Shown: in pieces, positions 26,201 to 38,213 of the stretch | How positions within the stretch are numbered: position 1 is the first letter of the stretch | Layout of the letters: each line of letters begins with the position of its first letter | DNA from: Polytrichum commune | Taxonomy: Eukaryota; Streptophyta; Polytrichopsida; Polytrichales; Polytrichaceae | Reading direction: 5' to 3' | Assembly: GCA_950295325.1 (NCBI GenBank) | Contig: OX485806.1 | Location: forward strand, 24,306,001-24,370,000 | Length of the DNA stretch: 64,000 nt | The notes under the pieces: model-generated | What the model was told of the DNA's origin: nothing | The model's database searches: none | The model's input: only the letters and a program-made list of their open reading frames with translations | Program-made: the position numbers and the translations under genes

Positions 26201-27642
26201 CGGAATTAAGTGGTAGGTTAGCTAGGTGGGTCTTGTTGCTAGAAGAATTTGATTACACGGTAGAATACAAGCCGGGTCGCATGCATTTACAAGCCGACCA
26301 CTTGTCTAGGTTGTCGGAGGAGATAGGAGAAAATCCGGTAGATGATAGGTTGGTAGATGATAGCCTATTCGTAGTTACTTCGACACCGGAATGGTATGCC
26401 GGAATTGTGGAGTTCCTAACAACCCACAAGTTGCCCGAAGAATGGACAAAGGAGGAGAGAAGAAAAGTAAGGGTAAATAGTAGGCAATTTGTTGTGGTAG
26501 GCCATAGGTTATTTAGGAGAGGATCCGATGGTCTTTTACGACGATGTGTGTCGAAATCGGAGGTTGAAGCGATTTTAATCGCTTGCCACGATAGCGCATG
26601 TGGCGGGCACTTCTCCGGTCAACTCACCGGGCAAAAAATCCTTAGGGCGGGTTATTTTTGGCCCACACTATTTAAGGATGCACACGATTATGTGAGAAAA
26701 TGCGATGCTTGTCAACGTTATGCCCGGAACGACCTAAGGATGGAAATGCCACTCCATGTGTCATTGCCTTTAATTCCTTTTGAGAAATCATGGGGAATTG
26801 ACTATGTGGGTGAGGTGCACCCTCAATCTACAAAAGGGATGAAATATATTGTGGTTGCTACGGAGTACCTTACGAAGTGGGCGGAAGCCAAAGCGGTAAA
26901 GACCGATACGGCGGAACATGCGGCAACTTTCATGTACGAAAATATTATTTCTCGGTTCGGAGTGCCGAAAATTCTAGTAAGTGACCGGGGTACTCACTTT
27001 TTGAACGACTTAATCCGGGAGATGACCGAGAGGTTTCAAATCGATCACCGGAAGACCACTCCTTACCACCCACAAACAAATGGACAAACGGAACGAGTCA
27101 ACGGTATTTTGGTAAGTATTCTACGCAAAACAATTTTGGACTCAAAGCGGAATTGGGATACAAAATTAACGGCGGCACTTTGGGCATATCGTACGACCTA
27201 CAAGGTAACTACGCGTGCTACACCATTTTCCTTAGTCTATGGCCTAGAAGCCACACTTCCAATCGAATATGAAGTCGAATCACTTCGGGTGGCCGTAAGT
27301 GCAAGACTTACCGAAAGTCAATCCTTACGAAATCGACTAACCGATTTGGAAGCACTTGACGAAAGGAGGAGAATGGCGGCTCAACATATTGAAGCGATCC
27401 AACGAAGGCGAAAGATTACTTTTGACAAACGACATAAGAAAAGGGCTTTAACACCGGGGATGATGGTCATGATCCAAGATGCGCGGAAGCTTGAATTTCC
27501 GGCAAAATTCGATGCGGTGTGGTTGGGACCTTACCTTGTCTATGAGGTTTTTCCTAATAATTCAATCCAATTGGAAACATTGAACGGTGAGCTCTTTCCT
27601 ACTCGTACATCGGGAAGTAGGTGTAAGGAGTACCGAGCTTAA
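23270..27642 (+). CDS. pol: Ty3 Pol: protease, reverse transcriptase, RNase H, integrase
   Basis: One open frame of about 1457 codons follows the solo LTR. In order it holds a retropepsin (VLVDGGSSLNILP, near 23810); an RT with LVKKKNGKLRVCVDYRKLN (25190) and catalytic FVDD (25519, in place of the common YVDD/YLDD); an RNase H start, VYCDASNVAVGSAL (25955); an integrase HHCC zinc finger (H..H..CDAC, 26583-26725); and a DDE core with GIDYVGE (26797), VSDRGTHF (26980) and GQTERVN (27085). All are intact. The C-terminus has the GPYLVYEV motif and no chromodomain. In the ancestral element this frame was continuous with gag. Residues between 23275 and about 23780 are a linker. Confidence 0.93.
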
Positions 27643-27704
27643 CTAGGCAACTTACCTTGGGAGCAAGTGATTTTTGGGATTCATCCCCTGATGGTCGCCA
27701 ATTA

Positions 27705-29213
27705 TGTGAGCCCAAAATGGTGCCCACATGTGGTGATTAAGTCTTCGAAACCAATTTTAGTGTGACTTTGATGTGTTATGATTATTCACAAAACATAAAA
27801 AGAGTGAAGTGTGGTATGGATTTAAGTTTAGGCATTAGAATGTGTTGTGTAGTAATTTCAAGGTTTAACTTCAATAAGAGGATGCCTTGATTAGGTGAGT
27901 GGGGGGTACGGTGAAGCAAGGTGAGCTCCGCGAGTTAAATGCCCACTTTTGGATCCACCTTGGTAGTTTGGGAAGAAGGAAGCTTGGTGGATGGGGATTA
28001 GTCCCTACTTTGGAGGAGAGGGTTAAAGGATTGTGATTGGAGGTGCCAATCCTCTCACCCTATCCTCACCTCTTTCCCCCTCTCTCCCTCTCTCCCTCTT
28101 TGCTACTTAAGGTGTTTTCTCTCTCATTTCTCTCTCTCTTCATCAAGCGCTCTCAAGGGAGCAAGCTCTTAAAAGCTTGAGCTACGCGTGTAGGACATTA
28201 GTTTTTAGTGAATTTAATTAGTTAAGTTCTCTCTCTCAATTCCTCTCAAGTGGAGTGAGCTCTTAGAGCTTGAGACAACATGTGGGGATTAGGTAGTTAT
28301 TTAGTGGAATTAGTGGGTTAGATTAATTCATTAGTAAAGGATCGAAAACAAAGACTTAGGGAAATGCTCGATTAGCGGCTAGGGGAGACTGTATCAAGAG
28401 GCAACTGGTTAACTGCGGCTGCGACTGCATCGGAGGCAGCTGGTTAGTTGTGGTTGCGACTGCATTGGAGGCAGCTGGTTAGCTGTGGTTGTGATTGCAT
28501 TGGAGGCAGCTGGTTAGCTGTGGTTGTGAGTGCATTGGAGGCAGCTGGTTAGCTGTGGCCGGGACTGTATCAAGAGGCAACTGGTTAACTGCGGTTGTGA
28601 TTGCATTGGAGGCAGCTGGTTAGCTGTGGCCGGGACTGTATCAAGAGGCAACTGGTTAACTGCGGCTGCGACTGCATCGGAGGCAGCTGGTTGGCTGTGG
28701 CCGGGACTGTATTTTGGGTAGCTGGTTAGCTGCGGCTGAGACTGATTAGTTTATAGACTATATTAGACTATATTAGTTTATAGATAAGTAGTTGGCCACA
28801 TTAGGTTAGGTGGAGGCACGTGTGGGTTTCATAAGTAATTGCACTTAGGATTGATTATGGGAAATAGCGTTTTTTAACGCTTGTATCCTCTCTATTAAAT
28901 AAATCAAGTGCACAAGTAATGGAGAAGGTGGAGGACTTCCGCGAGGGGAAGACAAAGGAGGTTGGGTCAAAGTATGCAAGGGGAAAATCATTGAGGGCAT
29001 GTGCGGCTAAAGCCGCGGGTTGGACTCTTGAGAAAGCCAACTCTAGCACAAGCCAAGAGGCCAACATTAATAAAGTACAATGAGTGAGACAATGCATGTT
29101 CATTTAAACATGAAAATCACCTTGCATATGGTTCCATGTTGTGATAGATAAATGTGATTCTCAAAGTCATCACCCGGACTAGGACGCTTAAGGGTGGTGG
29201 ATTTGGTCTCACA
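27705..29213 (+). repeat. 3' LTR of the Ty3 element (1509 bp)
   Basis: It is nearly identical to 17825-19368, apart from one missing 35-bp unit and about three base changes (for example TTAGGTTAGG against TTAGATTAGG near 28803). The 62 bases between the pol stop and this LTR contain no clear polypurine tract. The base string before the LTR is CGCCAATTA. Confidence 0.92.
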
Positions 29214-29218
29214 CCCAT

Positions 29219-30157
29219 CTACCTCTCTGTTGGTGAGGCTTCTCCCTCTCTTTGGCCCAGGATTTTCGAACCATAATTATGTGCATTGAAGGGCATTTGA
29301 CACTGCTCCCATCGCTTAGACTTCAGCACCTGGGGTTGCTTGAATTCCCATGTGTTCCTGCGCATTCACTCATCTTCAAGCCTGCTGTACCGAAAACATA
29401 GCCAAATGTTCCGAGGCGATTGAATTTCAAACAGCCATTGTTTCAAAAGCGATGAACTTTATGTGGAAAACCAGTTCTTCACCCAATATTCAAACCAAAA
29501 AACAACTTTTTAGAATAAGTTCGACTTGCCACTACCAATGCCATCTAATTACCAGCCAATTCACATGGGCTACAGGTCCACTCTCTGATCATCCCAGGCA
29601 TGGATAATATGTTCTATATGTTATCATAAGACCATGGCAGCTTCTAAAAACAAAACAATGTCACAGCATAGGGTAAATGCCATCATCTTAGTTTTAAATT
29701 CCACTTAGATGTACCATGACATTCTCATACTGTACTTGAATTTGAGACATTTATAATAAAACAGGGCCTGCAATTCTATGCATAGAAATTCCACTTGGGC
29801 ACCTGAGATGCAAGAGGAGACTTTCAAAGAATACTTGAGGACAATCGCAAAAGAAGAAATTCAAAGAATACCTGAGGACACTCAAGAATGTTCTATTTCC
29901 TTGTAGGTTCAAAATTAATTCCATATTTCAAGGTTCATAAGATCAAGGACCTTGATTCAAGAATAAAGCCAAGTGACAAGCTCTCAGTGCTCGACAACTG
30001 ACTCTTACCTAGCTATATCTTGGAATAAAGCCCTTTCCCATCACCCTAGAGTCAACTATCACAAAACCGTGAAGATAATGCAATCTTCACTGCAACCTCC
30101 TGCCCAACCACAGACAAGATTCCCATAGGATATGCAAAGACCCCTAAACCTGAATCC
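29219..30157. other. Spacer without a recognised gene
   Basis: This continues the sequence interrupted by the Ty3 insertion. It is A/T-rich, with no supported coding frame, RNA gene or terminal repeat. It probably contains the 3' flank of the minus-strand gene that ends at 30158. Confidence 0.5.
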
Positions 30158-33100
30158 TTAAGGCCTCTGCCGCTGGGACGATCTGGTCCTCGTGGAAATA
30201 GGTTTTCGCTTAGCAAGGGTCAATTTCTTCCCCTTGTTCACAGGTGAATTTGTGCGGTCATCTTCGTCACTCTCACCTCTCAGGAACCGATCAATGTGGG
30301 AGTCCTTCTGCCTAAAACATAGCTGGGACAGGGTTTCCCTGTCTTGAAAATCGTCCTCCGAACCCCCGCCATCGTCGGTCTCATCCGTTGAGAATTCCAC
30401 AGTGTCGCCCTCAAAATCACGAGGGGTCTGTGATTGAGTATCCCGCTTGGAACTGCCCAGATTCGACTTCCTCTTTTGAGATACGTCTGCCTCTGGTAAG
30501 TTGATGCGAACCTCCTTCTCCTGTGGCTGAACCCGTTGGTGGCCCTTTTTTCTCTTCAACCGCCCATTGACTTCCTCGTCACCGCAGGAGACCCTCTCTT
30601 CCCACTGCATGTCGTTTCTGGATTTTGTGCGCCTCTCTTGAAACTGCACCTCATCGGAAGTGGCGTCAGCCTCGGTCTCGGGTATGATGGAATCATATTG
30701 CGCAACGGGTGCCTGCATTTTTGGAACTGCGAGCTCACGAGTGGCAGGAGGTGCCATTCGGCTGGAATGTGGCTGCAGTTTCGGTGGGGGGGTGACCATG
30801 TTGGCCACATCGTCATCTTGGCGGGGCATCCTGCCGGCCAAGTCTTGAAAGCTTCCAACGGAGGGGCTTGGAGTACGTGAAAGAGCTGGTTCCCGCACCT
30901 TATCAACCCCAGAAATCGTTCGGGAGGTTTGTCCAAGGTCTGCACACAGACAACGATTAGGGAACCAGAGATGATGACAGGGTTTAGCAATATAGGAATT
31001 GCGATCCCATAAACCCCGGTGACAAACCCTTCCATGACCACACCCATTAGTAGTCAGTACACATCCACTTCCTGGAGTTCAAAGTCCATGTAAGCCACAA
31101 TATATCAATATCACATCGAACTCTACATACAAGTCAATGGTTATCCACCCAGGATATATAGAAACCCATTCCCCTTCTTTGCCATCCAGGACTGTCCCAA
31201 CACAGTCAAAATTTCTATATGATGCCTCCATAAGACTCTTCCAAAAGTTATAGACACTGAAGGGCGTCCCGTGTATTCCATAATCAACTCCAACAATCAC
31301 TAAGAAGCCAGTTTGAACACTGCACTGTCCACAAACCCTATAGTACATGGCAAACCTCTGCACTGGTATACTACGATGCCAAAATTTTCAAATGAACCCT
31401 AAACTTCACATTTGATGTCAGTGGACATCCACATGAGAGGGACTGAAGCCCATTCCCACCTAACCCTAAACACTGAAGACCATTGGAAGTACATACAACA
31501 TCATATTGGCTCAATACAATCAATACCACAACAAACACCTTCTGAACTATGCCAGAATTTTCAAAATAACCCCTAACTCCTCTTTTTCTCTGTGTGGACC
31601 TGGACATGAGAGGGATTAAAGCCCATTTCCACCACACCCTAACACTGAAACCCATGAACCCTACATACTACTGAATGTTGGCTTCTTCCAATCAATACAA
31701 ACAATGCAGGGTCCATAAAACGCCTCATGTATTCTTAAATTCCCCACAAGTACAACGTCCAACCCACAATCAGAAGAGAGAAGTGGACTTTGCTCACGAC
31801 TAACCCATGTGTGCAGCTACAAAGTCCAGGAGTCCAGGAGTGCAAGCGAAGCAAGTGCCAACCTCCAATTTCCACAACCATGGAACACACAGGTGTGGTT
31901 ATGTTTCCCCCCCCAAAAAAATACACAGCATATACCTAAACCAGCATGATGTCCCCAAACCATAACGATGTACCAACAGCAGCATGATAAACTCAAAATG
32001 GACACAAAATGAGGGGAATGAGGGGATTACGTGTAAGAGGTGCTCTCTCCCAAGCTGCAGCCATGACGACTCCATCCTTCCCCACCACGGGCTTCTGAAT
32101 CCCTGTGCAGATCCACCAATCCTTGTGCATCTCCATGGCACAGTCTTTGTGGATGCATTTGGTGGACTCACTGAAATGCGTGAGTGCACACCATGAATGG
32201 TAAGCGTGGCGGCAGGAGGCTAAGCGACAATCCCACGCCGGTTGAAAGCCCCGCAAACAAAATGGGCACACACCCACCTAGATTGTGTGAGTGGCGATAG
32301 GCTCCTGACCCCAGTCGCTGTGGATAGCCGGCAACGGCACAGGTGTTGTGGTGGGACGTTCGTAGCCAGCCCGCATGCCTCGCAGCTGGGATTGGAGTGC
32401 AAGTCGGTGACGGCTCCACAAGAACTGCCTCGTCTTAGCGTTGCTCCAGGCTTCCTCGGCAGCGGTCAATTTCGCCAACTCCACTATCTCTGCCTACCCA
32501 CCACCGCAAGTCTCCTCAAACACGGCCAGAATTGATTTTTGTGCATCCACTCGGAGCTGGAGGCCTTCAAGATCTCGGTGTATGAAGACCAGCCCACTGT
32601 CTTCTTGCCTCACCGATACCAGCTTAGCCCTCAAGGCATCCCGCTCTGCCTCCAACTCCGACAGCTTCGATTGAGCGTCGGAAATGAGCTTGCGGCCATA
32701 CTCCACTTGGCTGGAGACCTTATGCAAGGTCATTCTGGCCTCTTCTTTTTCGGCGAAGATAACCTGCACGTACCCATCCAAGCCCAGGGACTCCCGATCC
32801 AACGTCTCCAAACACAAACTCCATTCTCCGATAGACATAGCAATTTTTCCCAAAAAAGATATTTTGTGACCTCGTTGCGGTATGATGCCTGCACAATTGA
32901 TCCCGGAGCCGGGCACCTGATCTCGCGAGCAATTCTCTTTGCCCAGCTGACACTCTTTCTCCGAATCCACCTCTCCCTTCAGAGAAATCCCCTTGGACTT
33001 TGCGGTGTCCTCTTCCTTTGCCCGCAACTTCTTCAACTGATCCCGACAGGTCCACTCTGCGAAAAGGGCCCAGTTAGTTTCTTTTTTCTTCACAATCTCG

Positions 33101-33498
33101 TACGCAAACCCTTTTGCCTCGGAGACGTTCACCATGCGGGTGTTGGGCACCACTGTTTTTTGGTGGCAAATCATCCACATTGTCTCCACCTTACGCACAA
33201 ACTCCTCGTCCATTGTAGCGTATCGATAGCCATTGCCATTCTGCCGTGGCCCAAACAAGCTTTCCACATCCGCCTCCTCTAAATGGTGCCCAATCTTAAT
33301 CTGTTTTGGGGTGATTCCTCTGTTGCACAAGTTGTATTTCTCTGCAAACCAATCCCTTGTCACTACTGACTTTCGATCCCACAGGATCTCAGGCTGGCAA
33401 GCATACAGTGGATCCACCCAGCTACTCTTCTTCGCACCTCGTTTTGGACAGAGTAGCCTCTCCTCCAGCTCCTCCCGCGAGTCCTCCGAGTCGGACAT
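30158..33498 (-). CDS. Unknown protein with coiled coil and RING-like Cys/His cluster, broken
   Basis: The start is ATG at 33498 (MSDSEDSREELEERLLC). The first about 330 residues end in a likely coiled coil (SKLSELEAERDALRAKL). The frame meets TAG at 32496-32494 and continues (AEIVELAKLTAAEEAW). It meets a second TAG at 32280-32278 and then enters a RING-like cluster: CPFCLRGF, CRHAYHSWC and CIHKDC. A further exon, 30898-30158 after an AG acceptor, is charged and low-complexity (DETDDGGGSEDD, KRKPISTRTRSSQRQR) and probably is the C-terminus. The exact donor is uncertain: a GT at 32030 does not give a matching phase. I recall similar multicopy genes in seed-free plants but know no function. 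A mobile-element accessory gene is likely. Confidence 0.45.
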
Positions 33499-33783
33499 GG
33501 CGTACACCTTCACGTCACTGTAACAGCCTAAGAGGACGTCTCCGTAATCGACTCTCGAATGCGACAAAACGTGACAACGTACAGCTCCGCGTGCGACAGG
33601 CCTCCGGGAAGAGAGGACAACACATGCGACAAAGGGAGACCATGCTCTTCAAACCCTACTCATTCAGGGCCACACGATCGGGTTCCATCTAACGGCTGTG
33701 ACACATGCCCGCCAACGAGTTTGAAACTCCATCATGGTCGGATGAATGACGGAGCAGATTTGGATGACGGTTCTTTTACACGT

Positions 33784-33865
33784 GTGGTCATACAATTTGA
33801 AGGGTATGGAGTTAAAAAAAACAGGGTATGGTCCGGTATTGAGCCACTCAACCATGCATCTACCC
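33784..33865 (-). repeat. Terminal-like dispersed motif, copy 3
   Basis: It matches 17737-17805 over most of its length and the inverse of 6387-6412 over 26 bases with one mismatch. The base string outside it is TTGAA. The string outside copy 1 is ATTGA, so TTGA is shared. Confidence 0.6.
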
Positions 33866-34027
33866 TTGAAATATAGTAAATGGATATTCATCCAACCCCA
33901 AACAATATAGCATTCGCAAGTTCTACCCAAACTTTGCCCCAAGTTTGAAGAGCACACATATGAGTAATATATATTCGTCGAATTACATATTACACTATAA
34001 TCATGCTAACACAATCCTCTCAACTTC

Positions 34028-37000
34028 TCATTCAACGTGGGTTGCTTTTTCTGCGATCCGAGCAAGGTTGTCTTTTACAAAAGTTATGTACTTTTGAGGG
34101 ATGGACACTGATCCACTATGATTTTTCCGTGGTTTCCATGCTATGAATATGGAATCTGTATCTACCCAAGATGGACCGTGCTCAGAATCCACCTTCCACC
34201 GAAAGTTAGGGTTTGTATCCCAGCCTGTATAATGCCGAACAACATCTTCATTCCGTGCTGTCGGTCGGTAGTACTCTATTTGTATTTGTCGAAAATGAGG
34301 GCTGGAAGTTACAAAATTTGGATTGGACAAAGCTCTTGCCACCCACACTGGCTTTGCATATGTCTCATCTCCAGGACGCAAAATGAGCATATAACCTTCA
34401 TGACAATCCACTGCAATGCGGAAAGATGGTGGCGGACGACTACTAGCAGGCCCCACGTAATGGTCGTCCACATCAAACTCCTCTCGAACCTCTCCATTTC
34501 CCAAAAGACTAGCCTCCGAAGGTTGTACATTGACACGTGTTTGTGGCCAAAACCCATGCCTTAAAGTAAGGGGTGTATCTTGATGAAGGTTTGCCAAAGC
34601 GCCACGAACACGTGTCCAATATTGTATCCAACTTCCGTAACGAAGCCAACACGATCCACCAACATCCGCTACCCTCAAACTCTCCCGATATTGTATGAAG
34701 CCTGATATGCCTTTACAAATGTCCTCCAAATTCTTCATGGGTATTGGTTTGCAAGGCTTAGGCTCTCCGTCAGGCAACATCGTCCTTCCTTCCCCATCAA
34801 CACGCCATACAAGGAGACCCTCCGGCGGGCTCCAGTCTTGTGATGTGCACAACTTGTATTGCATGGCGGGGACACCATCGTCACGCACGTAGAACCGAAA
34901 TTGTTGTGCCTTCGTATGCCCGATCAATCGGTGTGCTCCGCTTCGAATATACGGTTCTATAAATGCCTTGAAGTCTGGAACCTCCTCGATCATATGGGGG
35001 ATGACGGGAATGTTCTCCAAATCCATGTACGACTTCATCAACAATGGGATTGTTGGAAAATCCTCCTCGCGCAACTTCATGCTCCACCGCCCAAAAGATG
35101 CATCGATATCATCGTGCGTGTGGCCTACCAATAGAAAGGACACAAAAACCTCCTTGAAAATGCCTTTCGCAACCAACAACGACCAATAGGCAAAAACATA
35201 TCTACTTTTATTGTCTTTCACACAATTGTCCAACTGGACACGCAGAGTTGGGGGCAAATTCTTGGCAATCACATCTTCACTTGGTGGCTCCGGCAAGGAG
35301 TGCACGCATACATCTCTTCCATCCAAGACCACTTCATATAGAGGTGTTGATCCCGAGTTTTCAAATAACAATCTTGATGAATAGGACGGCGGTTTCTCCA
35401 AATCACGTAAAAGCTTTGCAAATGACCCTATCGTGTGGTTTGAATCCGCCGGATACAAATCAAGAGCATAATGAGCATACTTGACATCACCATGCCCATG
35501 TGCAATCATTCCTGCAAAGCCACCCCAATGGTTTAATATTCAACTATAACACCAAAAAATTCACATGGTGTACATCTATGGCCCCAAGTACAAACCTAAA
35601 AGCACAAATTTGTGTTTAGGTAATGCAATGCAATTGTTATCAAAATCACCTGTAACCGATACAGGAAGCTTAAAAAGGCCGTCCGTGGCTTTTATTCGAT
35701 TTGCAAAACATAGTGAGGCTGTTTTGGCATGGTCCATTTTATCATGGATGATTGTAAGGACCTCCAAAGGCCTAGAGATGGACAAAGCTCTATTTGTGTA
35801 GTAATCATTACGGTGTGCCTCTTGCATGTTCACATGCTTGAAATAGTTCATTTGATGTGTTGCATAGGACTCTGTCCCCATCGTGTGTGCATCTCGAAGG
35901 CGTTTCAACTTCTCGCATTTGGAACAACGGGCAAATTTGTCGCCTCGTCTTTTTGTGATGTATTCGCTAAAGTTCGATTTTTTGATTGCACTCAGTTTCG
36001 ACAACGAAATAGGGTCCAACCCAGCCTTCTCGCCAACTGCGTTTACGTCCAACAATATGTCTTTCCATTTCGTGCCTGTAGGAAGAACCTTCTCCACAAC
36101 CTTTTCACCGGTTGCGAGTGTGCATGTTTTGTGCGGCATTGCATCGGCAAGGGGGACAATGATGGTTGCCAGAGTGGCTGTTGCTTGTCTCGTTGCTTCC
36201 CTTGGTTTCTTCAAGCCCGTATTCCTATTGTGACGAGACCAACGTCCTTCCTTGGCATACGCGGCTTGTCTATAAAATTCCGCTTTCGACACACCGTGAA
36301 TGGTGTACCATGCCGTACAACACACGTCTATGCTCTCAAGGGTGATGACCTTGCGACCCGCTCCGTTCACATGTATCGCCCTATGGACATCAAGCTTTTT
36401 GGTGGATCTGAGACGGAAATCTCCAAACCACATTTCCTCGCGGATGGCCTTCAATTTATCCCTTGGGAACAATTGGCAACAACGATGTACACAACAATCC
36501 TTTGTGGCAACTTCTCTAATAGACTCCTCACATAGCAACCTTTGACGTTTACACTCATTTGTAGACGGAGTAGGACGTGCCAATGTATCGTACTTCCGTA
36601 GGCCTTTGCGTGGCCTAATGTGTGCTTGGAGCTCGTGTTGGATTTGGATGTGTCGTCGCTCATGGTCATGCAAGCTAACCCCCTCAATTGTCACATTCCT
36701 CAACGGCCACCTTCGCAACGAGAACCTATGAGTTGGATTCACTTCGGAATGTACGAGTGATTCCAATATAACAACTCCAACGTCGTCGGTGCCAAGGGGG
36801 TTTTCATCAATGCAATCTTGTGGATGTGTTACGACAAATACCCTCCGCCACAGCAACTCCATTGTCATTAACAAGTACCACATCCAAATTCACCCATGAT
36901 GCTCGTGAAAGCCCCGCACATTCCACAATAGGGCAAGAAGGGGCAGATGGCGAAGGACTCCCCAAGTCACCTTCATCTGCACTGTCATCAAAACTATCCT

Positions 37001-37091
37001 CCCCGACAATGTCTAGCTCATCCCCAGACGTAGATTGCGTGTTGCCCATGTCGTCAGAGAAGGAATCCCCTTTTCCACCAACTCCCTCCAT
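34028..37091 (-). CDS. DUF7869-type, putative DDE-like transposase protein, two exons
   Basis: The start is ATG at 37091 (MEGVGGKGD), then an acidic N-terminus. A one-base frame change is needed near 36840 in a GGG run (VAVAEG then VFVVTHPQD). The intron is 35595-35512 (GT...AG, phase consistent: LLG|MIAHGHG). Exon 1 has CCVHRCCQLFP, DVCCTAWYTIHGVSKAEFY and IHDKMDHAKTA. Exon 2 has LDNCVKDNKSRYVFAYWSLL and FLLVGHTHDDIDASFGRWS. The last two match my memory of the DUF7869 family, found in insects and seed-free plants. Asp residues in HDKMDH, QLDNC and HDDID are placed like a DDE/RNase H-fold catalytic triad. The catalytic role is inferred. The C-terminal 200 residues are chromatin-reader-like in composition, but I cannot assign them. 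Confidence 0.6.
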
Positions 37092-37290
37092 TGCGCCTAC
37101 ACACATGCACATGAAACCTCAACACACATGGAAAGAATGTAAGGGTCCAAAAAGAATCAAATATCGGAAAATGCAAGACACCATGATCAATGGGGACATC
37201 GAGGATGAAGACATTTCCAACACAACTAGACTGTGAACTCCCAACACTGTGCGCAAGTCCAAAAAAAGTTCCAGAAAATATTTTGGTGGG

Positions 37291-38213
37291 GGTTTGGGTC
37301 GACCGACCCAAACCTCATAAGGGTCATACTGAAACCCTAACACACTGGGGTAGGGGTTTGGGTCGACCGACCCAAACCACACAAGGGTCAGACAGAACCC
37401 TTAACACACTGGGGTAGGGGTTTGGGTCGACCGACCCAAACCTCACAAAGGTACATCCACCAACACCAGGTAGGGGTTTGGGTCGGTCGACCCAAACCTC
37501 ATAAGGGTACATCCACCCACACCAGGTAGGGGTTTGGGTCGGTCGACCCAAACCTCATAAGGGTACATCCACCCACACCAGGTAGGGGTTTGGGTCGGTC
37601 GACCCAAACCTCATAAGGGTAAAAAAAAATTGAAAACACTGGGGTAGGGGTTTGGGTCGACCGACCCAAACCTCATAAGGGTACATCCACCCACACGAGG
37701 TAGGGGTTTGGGTCGGTCGACCCAAACCTCATAAGGGTAAAAAAAATTGAACACAGTGGGGTAGGGGTTTGGGTCGACTGACCCAAACCTCACAAGGGTT
37801 CATCCACCCACACCATGTAGGGGTTTGGGTCGGTCGACCCAAACCTCATAAGGGTTAGAAAAAAAATTGAACACACTGGGGTAGGGGTTTGGGTCGACCG
37901 ACCCAAACCTCATAAGGGTACATCCACCCACACCAGGTAGGGGTTTGGGTCGGTCGACCCAAACCTCATAAGGGTAAAAAAAAAATTGAACACACTGGGG
38001 TAGGGGTTTGGATCGACCGACCCAAACCTCACAAGGGTACATCCACCCACACCAGGTAAGGGTTTGGGTCGGTCGACCCAAACCTCATAAGGGTCAGAAA
38101 AAAACCCTAACACACTGGGGTCGGGGTTTGGGTCGACCGACCCAAACCTGTTAAGGGTCATACATAAACCCTTACACACTAGTGGACAGGTTTGGGTCGG
38201 TCGACCCAAACCT
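37291..38213. repeat. Array of 16 palindromes at about 60-bp spacing
   Basis: Each unit contains GGTTTGGGTCG-NN-CGACCCAAACC: arms of 11 bases around a two-base core. The core is AC in eight units (one of them with a mismatched left arm) and GT in eight, except that the ninth unit has a changed right arm (GACTGACCC). AC units are usually preceded by ACTGGGGTAGGGG and GT units by ACACCAGGTAGGGG, so spacer and core travel together. Units are separated by CTCATAAGGGT-type spacers. The array begins about 200 bases upstream of the DUF7869-type gene start. It is not a CRISPR array: the repeats are palindromic and the spacers are repetitive. Confidence 0.93.

Larger units (their letters stand above)
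17825..29213 (+). mobile_element. Ty3/Gypsy LTR retrotransposon, 11.4 kb, with nested solo LTR
   Basis: LTRs lie at 17825-19368 and 27705-29213, both TGTGAG...CTCACA. A perfect 5-bp target duplication CCCAT flanks the element (17820-17824 and 29214-29218). The order gag, protease, reverse transcriptase, RNase H, integrase is that of Ty3/Gypsy. No chromodomain follows the integrase. By eye the LTRs differ by about three substitutions plus one repeat unit, so insertion was recent. The element is not intact: a one-base frame break lies in gag near 21305, and a solo LTR (22297-23269) sits between gag and protease. Confidence 0.95.

Noticed and set aside
31735-32535. Plus- and minus-strand small frames around the RING-like exon
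   Set aside because: Only the minus frame continuous with MSDSEDS shows Cys/His structure; the others are shadows.
37054-38209. Overlapping open frames with repeated FGSVDPNP or WVDRPK peptides
   Set aside because: They are translations of the palindrome array and have no gene context of their own on that strand.
37291-38213. CRISPR array
   Set aside because: Regular spacing, but the repeats are palindromes, the spacers are themselves repeated, and the context is a eukaryotic genome without cas genes.
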